Virus record (IMG/VR): IMGVR_UViG_3300024344_000154
Location: 1-21,105 of that record
DNA: 21,105 nt
From: a virus
Strand: one strand, 5' to 3'
Shown here: positions 4,333-12,228 of the stretch, piece by piece
How the letters are laid out: each line of letters begins with the position of its first letter
Numbering within the stretch: position 1 is the stretch's first letter
Notes under the pieces: model-generated
Told to the model about the DNA's origin: nothing
Seen by the model: the letters and a program-made list of their open reading frames with translations, nothing else
Databases searched by the model: none
Made by a program: the position numbers and the translations under genes

Positions 4333-4814
4333 TCTACAACTTGACCATCTTTCCACTTCATCTCAGGAAGTCCGTTCTCGTATTTCTTCCCGTCAAAAGT
4401 CAGCACTTGTTTTCTGTTAGCGCCTTTTTCATTGTAAGATACGTGGACCCATCCTGCTTGGCCATCGTTTGGTTTGTAGTATTCAAGGATTAATTGATCA
4501 AAATCACAGTTAGCTTCTATCCAATAAGCTATTTTAATATTAGGAATGGACATAATTTCTAGGTCTACGGCCTGGCCCTTCGCATGCTGGCTAGTTTTTT
4601 TGGACCCGATGGCTTCACAAAGCGCTTCGGAACGATAGCCTGATGTTATTGTAATTGGTTTGTCAAACTTTGCACGGAGTGGTTCTAATACATTATAACA
4701 AACTTCGGTAAGATTATGTATCTCACCTGACCCTGGTGTATTGTCGATGCCCTTACGAGCAGCCGTCATTGAACGGGTCATCTCTTCGAGAGTAAAATTT
4801 TTACTTAATCTCAT
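4329..4814 (-). CDS. Peptidase M15-type endolysin (D-Ala-D-Ala carboxypeptidase fold)
   Basis: The 161-residue product has the zinc-site pattern of M15 peptidases: ITSGYRSEALCEAIG (56-70), SQHAKGQAVDLE (75-86) with zinc ligands His77 and Asp84, and WVHVSY (122-127) with His124. The N-terminus (LSKNFTLEEMTRSMTAARKG) matches the usual lead of phage M15 proteins. These enzymes cleave peptide bonds in peptidoglycan stem peptides and serve as phage endolysins or virion lysins. No signal peptide is visible, so release would need a holin. The start overlaps the stop of the 23-residue membrane-peptide frame as ATGA. Nearby genes encode several exported or membrane proteins, fitting an envelope/lysis group. 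Confidence 0.88.
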   Translation of the reverse strand: MRLSKNFTLEEMTRSMTAARKGIDNTPGSGEIHNLTEVCYNVLEPLRAKFDKPITITSGYRSEALCEAIGSKKTSQHAKGQAVDLEIMSIPNIKIAYWIEANCDFDQLILEYYKPNDGQAGWVHVSYNEKGANRKQVLTFDGKKYENGLPEMKWKDGQVVE

Positions 4815-4882
4815 AAGCTATCTTTCAATCCTACATATATTACAATGCAAAGCAAGACAAAAACTATTAAAGTATTTTCCAT
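4811..4882 (-). CDS. 23-residue membrane peptide
   Basis: This tiny frame starts at an ATG embedded in the upstream stop (TAATG at 4880-4884) and ends in a TGA embedded in the peptidase start (ATGA at 4811-4814). It fills exactly the gap between two well-supported genes. The product is almost entirely one hydrophobic helix, NTLIVFVLLCIVIYVGL, with a short KDSL tail. No ribosome site is obvious, so it would depend on coupling. A single-helix peptide next to an endolysin could assist lysis, but that is a guess. Confidence 0.5.
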   Translation of the reverse strand: MENTLIVFVLLCIVIYVGLKDSL

Positions 4883-5091
4883 TATTCTAATATTTTAAGT
4901 ATCTTTTTTCGGTCCATGTATATCTCTGTTTGAGCCTTTACTTTCTTACAAGAAAACACAACTCGCTCTGGATTTACCTCGTTCTGAGCTATCCTCTTGG
5001 ACTTCAAACAATCGCTAAGGTTTGGTTTATATACATGTTCGATCATCGTTCCGTTTAATGTAAGTATCAGTGCAAATACAACTTCTATCAT
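4882..5091 (-). CDS. Small exported cysteine-pair protein
   Basis: The 69-residue product begins with a hydrophobic segment (MIEVVFALILTLNGT) that could be a signal peptide or anchor, then SDCL (26-29), EVN (38-40) and VFSC (45-48), ending in a charged helix. Cys28 and Cys48 are candidates for a disulphide. The DCL/EVN/FxC spacing makes it look like a diverged relative of the rightward gene at 3295. The start overlaps the upstream stop as ATGA. Homologous short proteins are common in marine viromes from memory; function unknown. Confidence 0.7.
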   Translation of the reverse strand: MIEVVFALILTLNGTMIEHVYKPNLSDCLKSKRIAQNEVNPERVVFSCKKVKAQTEIYMDRKKILKILE

Positions 5092-5600
5092 TTTTTATAA
5101 TTATCCAATGTTATTATATCAGGGTTTTCCTTCATATACTTATCTTTTAATTCTGTCCAATAACTTATTTTAGGATCAAAATCTCTATCGTTATCAAAGT
5201 GAGAAGTGGACATTACACCCACTTTCATACACATATTGATTAATTCTGCAAACTCTGGCGGTGGAGGATTAATTCTAGGGACTCTTTTACATTCTTTAAT
5301 GACTTCTAATTGTGTTTTAATTTTCATTTGCTTTTCTTGTTCAGCAATAAACTCATCGGTACATGCTGTCCCTAAATACTTTCTCCACGTAAATCTTAAC
5401 ATTCTATCATCATCAGTTCCTTCATAATTACTACTAGGATTATAATGATTATAATTATAAGTATCATCTCTTTGTTCTATAGAAACATCAAAGCTTCCTT
5501 GAGCACACGTGTTTGTGCCGTTTTGTAAATACTCATTTCTAGCTTCAGCTGTTGTACACAGCAAAAAACTAACGATTAAGATCTTTAATATCGTACGCAT
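5088..5600 (-). CDS. Exported conserved phage protein
   Basis: The 170-residue product starts with a clear signal peptide, MRTILKILIVSFLLCTTAEA, with a plausible cleavage after AEA near residue 20. The mature part contains CAQGSFDVSIEQRDDTYNY, then FTWRKYLGTACTDEF, a Lys/Glu-rich helical stretch, and a proline run (RINPPPPEF). Several cysteines fit a periplasmic location. I recall this as a recurrent marine-phage protein of unknown role, often near the two anchored coiled-coil genes, as here. It overlaps the preceding gene by 32 bases. Confidence 0.75.
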   Translation of the reverse strand: MRTILKILIVSFLLCTTAEARNEYLQNGTNTCAQGSFDVSIEQRDDTYNYNHYNPSSNYEGTDDDRMLRFTWRKYLGTACTDEFIAEQEKQMKIKTQLEVIKECKRVPRINPPPPEFAELINMCMKVGVMSTSHFDNDRDFDPKISYWTELKDKYMKENPDIITLDNYKK

Positions 5601-5886
5601 GTTCTCTTACCTGGTCTGCTAGTTGTCTATATAAATTTTCAGCCATCTCCCACGTTGCTTCAGCTGCAGATAATCTTGTGGCAACTTCGGTTAACTTATC
5701 TTCTGCTACTGTTAAATCCCTTGATAAATTAACGATAGTTTGTTTATTTGCTTCAATGGTATCAGTTAAACTTAATACATATCTAACTGATGTAAATGTT
5801 CCAGCTAGTATAGCGGCTACAACAGGAACAATTACTATATTCTTTTTTACCCATTCAAATCTAGATAACTTATTTTTTTTCATCAT
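5569..5886 (-). CDS. Membrane-anchored coiled-coil protein
   Basis: The 105-residue product has a basic N-terminus, one membrane helix at about residues 17-40 (IVIVPVVAAILAGTF), and then a long predicted coiled coil (IEANKQTIVNLSRDLTVAED and following). This N-in, single-anchor, periplasmic coiled-coil layout is that of inner-membrane spanins (Rz-like) but also of many other phage membrane proteins, so spanin is only a possibility. Its ATG overlaps the upstream stop as ATGA. The location in the exported/lysis group supports an envelope role. Confidence 0.7.
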   Translation of the reverse strand: MMKKNKLSRFEWVKKNIVIVPVVAAILAGTFTSVRYVLSLTDTIEANKQTIVNLSRDLTVAEDKLTEVATRLSAAEATWEMAENLYRQLADQVREHAYDIKDLNR

Positions 5887-6278
5887 TGGTGTTTCCCGCT
5901 TCCGTTTCTAATTAACTTCTCTACATCTTCAGTTAACTTCTCAGTTCTTTTTTTTAAAAATTCTATGTTAACGGCATTGTTTCTCATACCCTTAATCTCT
6001 GCCTCTACATCTTCTAATAAACCACTAACGTGTTCTACAATCATAAAAAGCTCTGCTTCCCCAGCTGATTGACCTAACTCACCCCTTGGATATTTAATTC
6101 TAAACTCTGAGTTAGCTTCTAAATCTTTTTGCATTAACTCTATCTTTGTAGAGTGTTGGTTAAGCGTTTCATGTAAGCCGAAGTATGCCCAGGTCCCGAT
6201 GGCGACCATCGCGATCAAACTGGCAACCGTCTTCATTGGCATCTGTACGGATGCGGATTCAGAAATTTTTAATGCCAT
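5883..6278 (-). CDS. Membrane-anchored coiled-coil protein, conserved in marine phages
   Basis: The 131-residue product has a short soluble start (MALKISESASVQMPMKTVAS), one membrane helix at about 17-35 (VASLIAMVAIGTWAYFGL), and a long coiled coil containing SEFRIKYPRGELG and a VEHVSGLLEDVEAEIKG stretch. The pattern is one I recall from many pelagiphage-like genomes, where it has no assigned function. It shares its topology with the next gene, suggesting the two could associate. The ATG lies three bases after the stop of the 33-residue gene. Confidence 0.72.
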   Translation of the reverse strand: MALKISESASVQMPMKTVASLIAMVAIGTWAYFGLHETLNQHSTKIELMQKDLEANSEFRIKYPRGELGQSAGEAELFMIVEHVSGLLEDVEAEIKGMRNNAVNIEFLKKRTEKLTEDVEKLIRNGSGKHQ

Positions 6279-6281
6279 AAA

Positions 6282-6383
6282 TTACCTGTTGAATGTTGAC
6301 ACGATTTTGTCAGATACCCATTTCCAACCAGCTTTAATTTTGTCCCAAACTTTACAACAAATGTTTTTACATTTATTTATCAT
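6282..6383 (-). CDS. 33-residue cysteine-containing amphipathic peptide
   Basis: A short gene with one of the best ribosome sites here: GAGGAG with 7 bases to the ATG at 6383. The product begins MINKCKNICCKVWDKIKAGW and ends KWVSDKIVSTFNR; three cysteines lie within residues 5-10 and the rest forms an amphipathic helix with tryptophans. It overlaps the preceding gene by 11 bases and its stop lies three bases before the next ATG. Membrane-surface association is likely from composition; function unknown. Confidence 0.65.
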   Translation of the reverse strand: MINKCKNICCKVWDKIKAGWKWVSDKIVSTFNR

Positions 6384-7026
6384 GTTTTTTCTCCTCAATT
6401 TCGTAGAAGAACTTATCAGTGTCTTCTGTTTTCCATTGACTTGTGTTCTCTACGTTCCACTCAGATGTTTGCACTTTCCAATTTGGAATCTCATCTTTCA
6501 CTGTGAATGATGGTATATCCCAAATGCATCTATTGTTAGGTTGTGCTGCATAGTTCCCGTCATCGAGCGCTATGATGTGAGCACACTTGTGCTCGTGCGG
6601 TATCTCTGAATGATCCGTATCCAGTATATTACTCTCTGGGTGTGCAAAGTCAACGGTAAATACGTACTTACCTGGGTGCCATTTCTTATCTTTTCCAATG
6701 TACTTACCTGCTTGTCCTGCTAGAATATCCCAAGTAGTAACAGCAGGATAATAACTAAAACAATTCCAAAGCTGTAACTCGTCAAGTCTACGTCTAGGAA
6801 CTTCTTTTGGATCATAACCTCTTTGAATGAACGCAGATATCGGGAGACGATAGAAGATAGCTCCATTTTCCATAATACAATGAAAAAGGATACTACGCCC
6901 TGTAATAGCCGATAGACCAAAAATAATACAGTCTTCAACTTCTCCATGATGTTTCTTAAGGTCATAAAGATATTCTCTTTTTATTTGTGCGTATTCTACA
7001 GGAATGTTTGCGTTTAAGTAAGCCAT
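6373..7026 (-). CDS. Conserved phage protein of unknown function
   Basis: The 217-residue product starts MAYLNANIPVEYAQIKREYL and includes LKKHHGEVEDCIIFGL, an ENGAIFYRLPISAF segment, and FTVDFAHPESNILDT followed by PHEHKCAHII. The C-terminal part repeats short W-x-V-x-T-S/E motifs (NWKVQTSEWNVEN, QWKTED). No catalytic motif is recognised. As I remember it, this is a widespread protein of marine phages, beginning MAYxxANxPVxYAQ. It lies two bases after the polymerase gene and may be co-expressed with it. Confidence 0.75.
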   Translation of the reverse strand: MAYLNANIPVEYAQIKREYLYDLKKHHGEVEDCIIFGLSAITGRSILFHCIMENGAIFYRLPISAFIQRGYDPKEVPRRRLDELQLWNCFSYYPAVTTWDILAGQAGKYIGKDKKWHPGKYVFTVDFAHPESNILDTDHSEIPHEHKCAHIIALDDGNYAAQPNNRCIWDIPSFTVKDEIPNWKVQTSEWNVENTSQWKTEDTDKFFYEIEEKKHDK

Positions 7027-7028
7027 AA

Positions 7029-8885
7029 TTATCCATAAATATCACCCCAATTGTTTCCAAATTCATAGTCAACTTTATTGGGAACTTCTAGTTTAACAGC
7101 CTGCTCCATAATCTCAATGATTTTTTTTGCCTCAGCATCATCTTTTATGGACAAGTCCAATTCATCATGTATTTGAATGTGTGGTATAATTCCTTCTTTG
7201 TAAAGTTCTAGCATTGCTTTCTTTGTCATGTCAGCAGCAGATCCTTGAATTAATTTATTCAATGCTTTGTATGTGTAAGCTCTTCTGATCCCCGGTCCAT
7301 GTTCCCTGAGTGCATCTTCGTGAGGCAATGCTTTATGCATACCGAATTGATTTGGTTCCCATAAATGAAACCTGCATAGCCGACCTAGCAATGTTCTAAT
7401 CTGTCCTCTGTCTTGCGATCTATTAGAAGCTTTGGTCATCAATTGTTTTACAAATGGAACTTTTGCATGATACGTATTAAAAAGTTCCGCTGCTTTTTCT
7501 TTTGATACCCCGAGCTCTGCTTGTAGTTTGGATTTACCCATACCATAGAATAAACCAAGGTTTATAGTCTTAGCCTGTGATCTAGGTATCTCTGCCATAT
7601 CAGCAACAGTTTGATGGAAGTCTGCATTTGGATCATTGTTGTATGCATCGATAACATCATAGACTGATGGCAGTTTATATAGAGATGCATAGTGTACAAC
7701 GAGTCTTGGTTCTTGTTGTGAATAGTCAAAGCATCCCCACTTGCATCCATTTTCGGGAAGGAATAGTGACCTAATTTTAGGTCCTAAATCCTTGTTTCTA
7801 GCAGGTATTTGTTGCAAGTTAGGGTTTTGATAACTAAATCTACCTGTAACTGTGCCACCACCTGCGTTTCTTAATTGATTAATCTCTGCATGTATTCTGC
7901 CATTGTGTTCATATTTAATAATCGAATCAATGAAAGTTGTGTGTGCTTTGTTTATCTCTCTAGCTTTTGCAATCATATTTACAACAGGGTGCTTGTGTTC
8001 CTGTAAAAAGTTTTTTGTAAATGATGGTGCATCTGTTTTCTCTGTTCTTTCAAAAGGTATTTTTAAATTTTCAAATACCTGAGCGATACTTCTAGCTGCC
8101 CAAATCTGTGGTCTTACATTTGTTTCTGATTCTATTTTATTTAATAAATTATTTTCTTCTTTGATAAAATCTTTTTTCATCAGATGGGCTTTTTCTATGT
8201 CAACTCTTACACCTTTGAATCTCATATCAACAAGGCAAGGAAACAATTCTGTTTCTAGATCAAAGATATCTTCAAGGTCCTGGTGTAGTATTTCTTTTTT
8301 CATTTCTTGCCATAGACCAAATGTAATCTCTGCGTCCCGTTCTGCGTATCCACCAACGTGCATAGCAGGAAGTTTATACATCTCTGCTTTTGGATCGATA
8401 CCCCAACTCTCTGCAGCCTCTGATAAAGCTGATTCATTTTTACCATAGCCTAGGTAATGCCACGATAAACTATTAAGATCATATCTAAATCTGTTTTCAT
8501 CAGTCACAGCTGAGGCTATCATCGTGCAAACAATGTCACCCTGTATTGTAAGTCCAAGTCTTCTTAACCAACAAACATCATAGATTGCGTTATGAAATAT
8601 TTTTGTTGATGGTGCATTTAATATATCTTGTAGCCAATTTAAAACTTGTTTACGATCCATGTTACCACCACCTTCGTGTGCGATAGGAAAGTATCCTTTG
8701 TAATGTGCTGTAGATACAGCGATACCTACAACATCACCATTACCAATGATTGACCCTGATCCCTGTTCCTTTAGCCCTGGGTCTTTTGTTTCTAAGTCGA
8801 TAGCTATTTCATCAACTTGCCTTAAGTCTGGAAACTCTGTAGGCTTCACCCATTCTGTCTGTGCTTCAAACTTTGGTATTCGCAT
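7029..8885 (-). CDS. polA: Family A DNA polymerase with 3'-5' exonuclease domain
   Basis: The 618-residue product replicates phage DNA. An exonuclease domain is shown by AIDLETKD (28-35, ExoI), HNAIYDVCWL (98-107, ExoII) and YAERDAE (180-186, ExoIII), all with acidic ligands. The polymerase domain has TGRFSYQNPNLQQIP (347-361), motif A DYSQQEPRLVVHYA (387-400, Asp387), motif B RSQAKTINLGLFYGMG (435-450, Arg435, Lys439, Tyr447) and motif C IHDELDLSI (572-580). Aligned with E. coli Pol I, position Phe762 is Leu443 here. There is no 5'-nuclease domain, as in phage enzymes. GAGGG precedes the ATG. The gene overlaps DUF3310 by 20 bases, in a replication operon with helicase and primase. Confidence 0.97.
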   Translation of the reverse strand: MRIPKFEAQTEWVKPTEFPDLRQVDEIAIDLETKDPGLKEQGSGSIIGNGDVVGIAVSTAHYKGYFPIAHEGGGNMDRKQVLNWLQDILNAPSTKIFHNAIYDVCWLRRLGLTIQGDIVCTMIASAVTDENRFRYDLNSLSWHYLGYGKNESALSEAAESWGIDPKAEMYKLPAMHVGGYAERDAEITFGLWQEMKKEILHQDLEDIFDLETELFPCLVDMRFKGVRVDIEKAHLMKKDFIKEENNLLNKIESETNVRPQIWAARSIAQVFENLKIPFERTEKTDAPSFTKNFLQEHKHPVVNMIAKAREINKAHTTFIDSIIKYEHNGRIHAEINQLRNAGGGTVTGRFSYQNPNLQQIPARNKDLGPKIRSLFLPENGCKWGCFDYSQQEPRLVVHYASLYKLPSVYDVIDAYNNDPNADFHQTVADMAEIPRSQAKTINLGLFYGMGKSKLQAELGVSKEKAAELFNTYHAKVPFVKQLMTKASNRSQDRGQIRTLLGRLCRFHLWEPNQFGMHKALPHEDALREHGPGIRRAYTYKALNKLIQGSAADMTKKAMLELYKEGIIPHIQIHDELDLSIKDDAEAKKIIEIMEQAVKLEVPNKVDYEFGNNWGDIYG

Positions 8886-9090
8886 AATCCCTCTCTAGTA
8901 TCATCTCTAAATAATGAATTGCCTTATGTATATCTTCTTGCTTTCCTTTCGCAGCGTGTCTGCATATATATTTTATAGCCGATGCCTCTGCGAAAAGCAA
9001 CCTGTTCTTGTTTACAAACTCACTCGGTTGCACGACCATGTTTCGATAGTGGTTGCCGCCAATTTGTTTTTTATATACCTTCGATGTCAT
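8866..9090 (-). CDS. DUF3310 protein (T7 gp1.7-like)
   Basis: The 74-residue product matches the DUF3310 pattern: KQIGGNHYRNMVVQPSEFV (8-26), then AIKYICRHAAKG (38-49) and a C-terminal HKAIHYLEMILE helix. The family includes T7 gp1.7, described as an unusual nucleotide kinase acting on dTMP/dGMP, though most members are uncharacterised and the short phage forms may have other roles. It overlaps both helicase and polymerase by 20 bases, consistent with a part in nucleotide supply for replication. Confidence 0.85.
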   Translation of the reverse strand: MTSKVYKKQIGGNHYRNMVVQPSEFVNKNRLLFAEASAIKYICRHAAKGKQEDIHKAIHYLEMILERDYANTKV

Positions 9091-10549
9091 AACCTAATCT
9101 ATCCTCCTTTGCTGCCATTATGTATAAGTTTTGTTTAGTTCGCGTTACACCTACGTACCAAACTCTATGTTCTTCGTCTGCTTTCTCAGGACTCTTCTCT
9201 ATGCTTTCACGAATCTTATCTGTATTATCTAATATTAATAATACATTGTCAGCTTCTCCACCTTTAGCCGAATGAATCGTAGATAGTTTTACTCTTGCTT
9301 CCTCAGAAAGTTTTTCTTTGTTACTTAACATTTGTCTGATGTATAGAACTTGTTCAGGGTCTGCATCAAAGAGCTCGTACCATGTATCAGATGTATCAAT
9401 ATTAAAAGATTCACAGCTATAACTCTTATGATCTTCACCATCAAATTCGTGTTTTGTATAATCAAATATATCTTTTATTTCACTAGCCGTTAGTTGTGCA
9501 CCTGATGTCCACTTTGAAAAATCTCTAATAGCTTTCCATAACTTTGCACTAAAACTTTTTCGTTCTTTATATTCAAAATAAATACCACGTTCCATTAGAT
9601 ATGGTTTCATTTTAATTAAACGATAATTTGTCCGTGCAAGAACTAACCATTTACCTTGCGTAAGATCAACTTCATCAAGGTCATAAACTTCTTTACATTC
9701 ACCTTCTTCATTCCTTGGATTCCATATTTTATTTATCCTTGTATCAATCTGAGAGATGATAGAGTCTGCAACTTTCTGAACCCTAATTGGAACTCTGTAA
9801 GATTGTGGTAAAATTTTTTCTTTTGCAGGTTCATCTTGAAATCTTTTTACATCTGCTCCTGCCCAACCATAAATAGCTTGGTCATCATCACCTGCTAATA
9901 TCATAATCTTTGTATTCTTTTTAATGATGTCATACATCTTCCATTGAATTGGTGATAAGTCTTGTGCTTCATCAATAAATACTACATCAAATTTAGGGCA
10001 TAATTCTGACGAAACAAATTTTTCTATCATGTCGGTAAAGTCATACAGAACAAAAGAACTCTTATAGTTTTTAAGTTCTGCTTCTATAATCTCTACTAGA
10101 TTATAATCTATTTCATCTGAGTATAAATCTGTATTGTATTCATCTTTAGGCGTGATGTTTTTAATTCTAGCTATGTTAATAAGATTAAAGTATTCGCTAT
10201 CAGAATCAATGTATCCTGTTTCTTCTTCACCGCCCCTATAAACAGATACTTGAACACCAATAGTTCTTCCTATCTCTTCGTAGTGTTCGGGTTGCATAAC
10301 ATTATCTTTCTTCATTCCTAATGTGTTAAATGCTAGAGAGTGTAATGTTTGAAAGTGATTAAGATCTCTGTATCCATATTGTGGAAATAGTTTCAACATT
10401 CTTTCTTTGGCCTCTGTAGCTGCTTTCTTTGTAAAAGCAAAGTAACCAATCTTCTCTATTGGTGTTCCTAGTTTTAAAAATGTCTGCACATATTTTAATA
10501 GCTTTGTAGTCTTACCTGTCCCTGGTGGTCCTAGTATCTTTCTTATCAT
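9071..10549 (-). CDS. UvrD/PcrA-like superfamily 1 helicase
   Basis: The 492-residue product has the full SF1 motif set: Walker A GPPGTGKTT (7-15), Ia AFTKKAA (38-44), motif II FIDEAQDLSPIQW (191-203), motif III AGDDDQAIYGWAGA (219-232), motif IV QSYRVP (249-254), motif V STIHSAKGGEADNVLLI (423-439) and motif VI VWYVGVTRTKQNLYI (463-477). It is an ATP-driven 3'-5' DNA helicase by family. At about 490 residues it is shorter than bacterial UvrD (about 720), with reduced 1B/2B domains. It probably unwinds DNA at the phage fork or in recombination. The ATG overlaps the primase stop as ATGA. Confidence 0.93.
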   Translation of the reverse strand: MIRKILGPPGTGKTTKLLKYVQTFLKLGTPIEKIGYFAFTKKAATEAKERMLKLFPQYGYRDLNHFQTLHSLAFNTLGMKKDNVMQPEHYEEIGRTIGVQVSVYRGGEEETGYIDSDSEYFNLINIARIKNITPKDEYNTDLYSDEIDYNLVEIIEAELKNYKSSFVLYDFTDMIEKFVSSELCPKFDVVFIDEAQDLSPIQWKMYDIIKKNTKIMILAGDDDQAIYGWAGADVKRFQDEPAKEKILPQSYRVPIRVQKVADSIISQIDTRINKIWNPRNEEGECKEVYDLDEVDLTQGKWLVLARTNYRLIKMKPYLMERGIYFEYKERKSFSAKLWKAIRDFSKWTSGAQLTASEIKDIFDYTKHEFDGEDHKSYSCESFNIDTSDTWYELFDADPEQVLYIRQMLSNKEKLSEEARVKLSTIHSAKGGEADNVLLILDNTDKIRESIEKSPEKADEEHRVWYVGVTRTKQNLYIMAAKEDRLGYDIEGI

Positions 10550-12162
10550 AGTATATCCTTTTTATGTTCTGTTACCTTGTGGTAAATTTTTATCTTGTCA
10601 AATTTTTTAATTGATATCATTACAACATTTTTAGTAGGGCTGTTGTGTCTACCCTTTTCCTTAGTTGGAAATCTTTTTTGATCTAAGAAATCTATCTCAC
10701 AATCTTTATATATCTTTAACATTATAGAACCCGTCTTATCTTCAGGGTAACGCCAACCTTTGTTCTTTAATTTCTTATAGAACACATCAAATTTAAAGTA
10801 AGCATAACCTTCTTGAATTAATGTTGTACCTGTTTTAAACGATGCATCGTTCTTTGCTTCAGGTCCTGTTATCTTTTGATAAACATTGTCGTGTAATTTT
10901 TCTCTCGGTGTTGTACCAACTGGTGGTGGCATAATGGTTTGAGTTTTAAATAATACATCTAAAACTTTTTGATCGTCCCCACCTTTTTGCAGTGGTGGTA
11001 CGAATCCTGCATACTTTGCTATTGAGTTTCTTCTCTTTCTTTGATCTGTTAAATGTTCTATCGTTTTACAATGCACTGATCTTACCGTTTGTCCATCAGG
11101 TAAGGTAACATCAAAATTATATTCTGGTTCTGGTTCCAAATCCACCTTCTCTAAATTAGAACACAGTGGATAAGAATCGTGTGAGTCTGATGCAACTCCA
11201 TAAGTTCTTTTAACACAGAGTCCTCTCATACAATGTTGAGCAATAGGATCTTGATTACAAGTGTAACCTTTATAGTTTTGTTTCCATGATCTAATTTTCT
11301 GTGTAAGTTTTTGTTTAGACCAAGCTACTGAGTCTTCAAAATACAATACGGGTGCACTCATTACTTTCTCTTCCCAATTGTCAGGGTATTTCTTTTTGGC
11401 AAACACCATATAGTTATATAAAAATCTATCTCTACCATCCGATAATTTATTTTTTGACAATGCTGCTAGACAAGGTGGACCATCACGAAACTCTGCGTTT
11501 GATCCTTCTAAAACTTTCTTTTCTAGTTCATCGTCTATCTCTTTTATTCTTTCTGCTGTTATAAAATTTTCTTCAACGAGTTGTATGAATTGTTCAAAGG
11601 TAAACTCTGTCCCATCATAGTTGACAGCTCTTCTTTCCGTCTTCTTAAAGTATGGAAGATTTATAAAATTTCCTTTGTTCATCTCTCCTGTCTCACTGTC
11701 TTTGACAAGTTCTGTTTGTTTTGGAAACACTTCTGTTTCGGGTTTTAAATTAAATATTGGAATAAGGTTTGTTAAAAATGATCTTATTATTTTTGCAGGA
11801 ATAAAATTTCTTGTAAATACATATAGATGAAGTCCACCACTCTTAGATAGTATAGGTATAATCGGTAGATTATATTCTTTTATTTTATCTAAATAAAATT
11901 TTAAATCAAAGCCTGCATATTCTTGTGGGTCTATATCAATAGCACCAAACTTTGCATGATTCTTTTCGTTACAAGGTTGGATACCAATTGATTTAGTCCC
12001 TGTTAAATGTTCTTTGTAATCATCATCGGTAAGTCTTTGTTGTGCCCATCTGTATTCAGGCTTTTGTTTTTTAGAGATAGGGTCAACTTCAAGTCGCTGC
12101 ATATCAGCTTGACCATAGTTCTCAGAGAACCCACTAAATATCTGTATAAATTTTTCTTCCAT
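10546..12162 (-). CDS. Archaeo-eukaryotic-type primase (AEP/TOTE-like)
   Basis: The 538-residue product carries the AEP catalytic pattern: FGAIDID (72-78; metal ligands Asp76 and Asp78), LSKSGGLHLYVF (105-116; His112) and ETEVFPKQ (142-149), followed by GNFINLPYF (164-172). A conserved DGPPCLAAL (228-236) opens the C-terminal part, which has four cysteines (302, 311, 316, 334) spaced like a metal or Fe-S site. The family makes primers for DNA synthesis, and some members also polymerise DNA. No helicase domain is fused; the separate UvrD-like gene follows at once with a four-base overlap. Only a weak AGGA precedes the ATG, and the spacer upstream is strongly structured. Confidence 0.85.
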   Translation of the reverse strand: MEEKFIQIFSGFSENYGQADMQRLEVDPISKKQKPEYRWAQQRLTDDDYKEHLTGTKSIGIQPCNEKNHAKFGAIDIDPQEYAGFDLKFYLDKIKEYNLPIIPILSKSGGLHLYVFTRNFIPAKIIRSFLTNLIPIFNLKPETEVFPKQTELVKDSETGEMNKGNFINLPYFKKTERRAVNYDGTEFTFEQFIQLVEENFITAERIKEIDDELEKKVLEGSNAEFRDGPPCLAALSKNKLSDGRDRFLYNYMVFAKKKYPDNWEEKVMSAPVLYFEDSVAWSKQKLTQKIRSWKQNYKGYTCNQDPIAQHCMRGLCVKRTYGVASDSHDSYPLCSNLEKVDLEPEPEYNFDVTLPDGQTVRSVHCKTIEHLTDQRKRRNSIAKYAGFVPPLQKGGDDQKVLDVLFKTQTIMPPPVGTTPREKLHDNVYQKITGPEAKNDASFKTGTTLIQEGYAYFKFDVFYKKLKNKGWRYPEDKTGSIMLKIYKDCEIDFLDQKRFPTKEKGRHNSPTKNVVMISIKKFDKIKIYHKVTEHKKDIL

Positions 12163-12228
12163 ATCCTATAAGTAAAGGGCGGATCAACTCTCGCATCCCC
12201 GCCCTTGTTGCAACTATTCCCAAAGGAA
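12163..12228 (-). promoter_or_regulatory. Structured spacer before the primase gene
   Basis: Within 66 bases there are a hairpin with 8-bp arms AAGGGCGG/CCGCCCTT (12175-12182 and 12199-12206), a perfect 8-bp palindrome GTTGCAAC (12207-12214) and a short hairpin ATTCC-CAAA-GGAAT (12216-12229) touching the preceding stop codon. There is no U-run after the main stem on the minus strand, so it is not a standard terminator. It could be an RNA control element, processing site or replication-initiation site. Confidence 0.5.

Noticed and set aside
6720-6965. 81-codon minus-strand frame with hydrophobic segments
   Set aside because: Lies wholly within the conserved 217-residue gene in another frame, with no supporting start signal.
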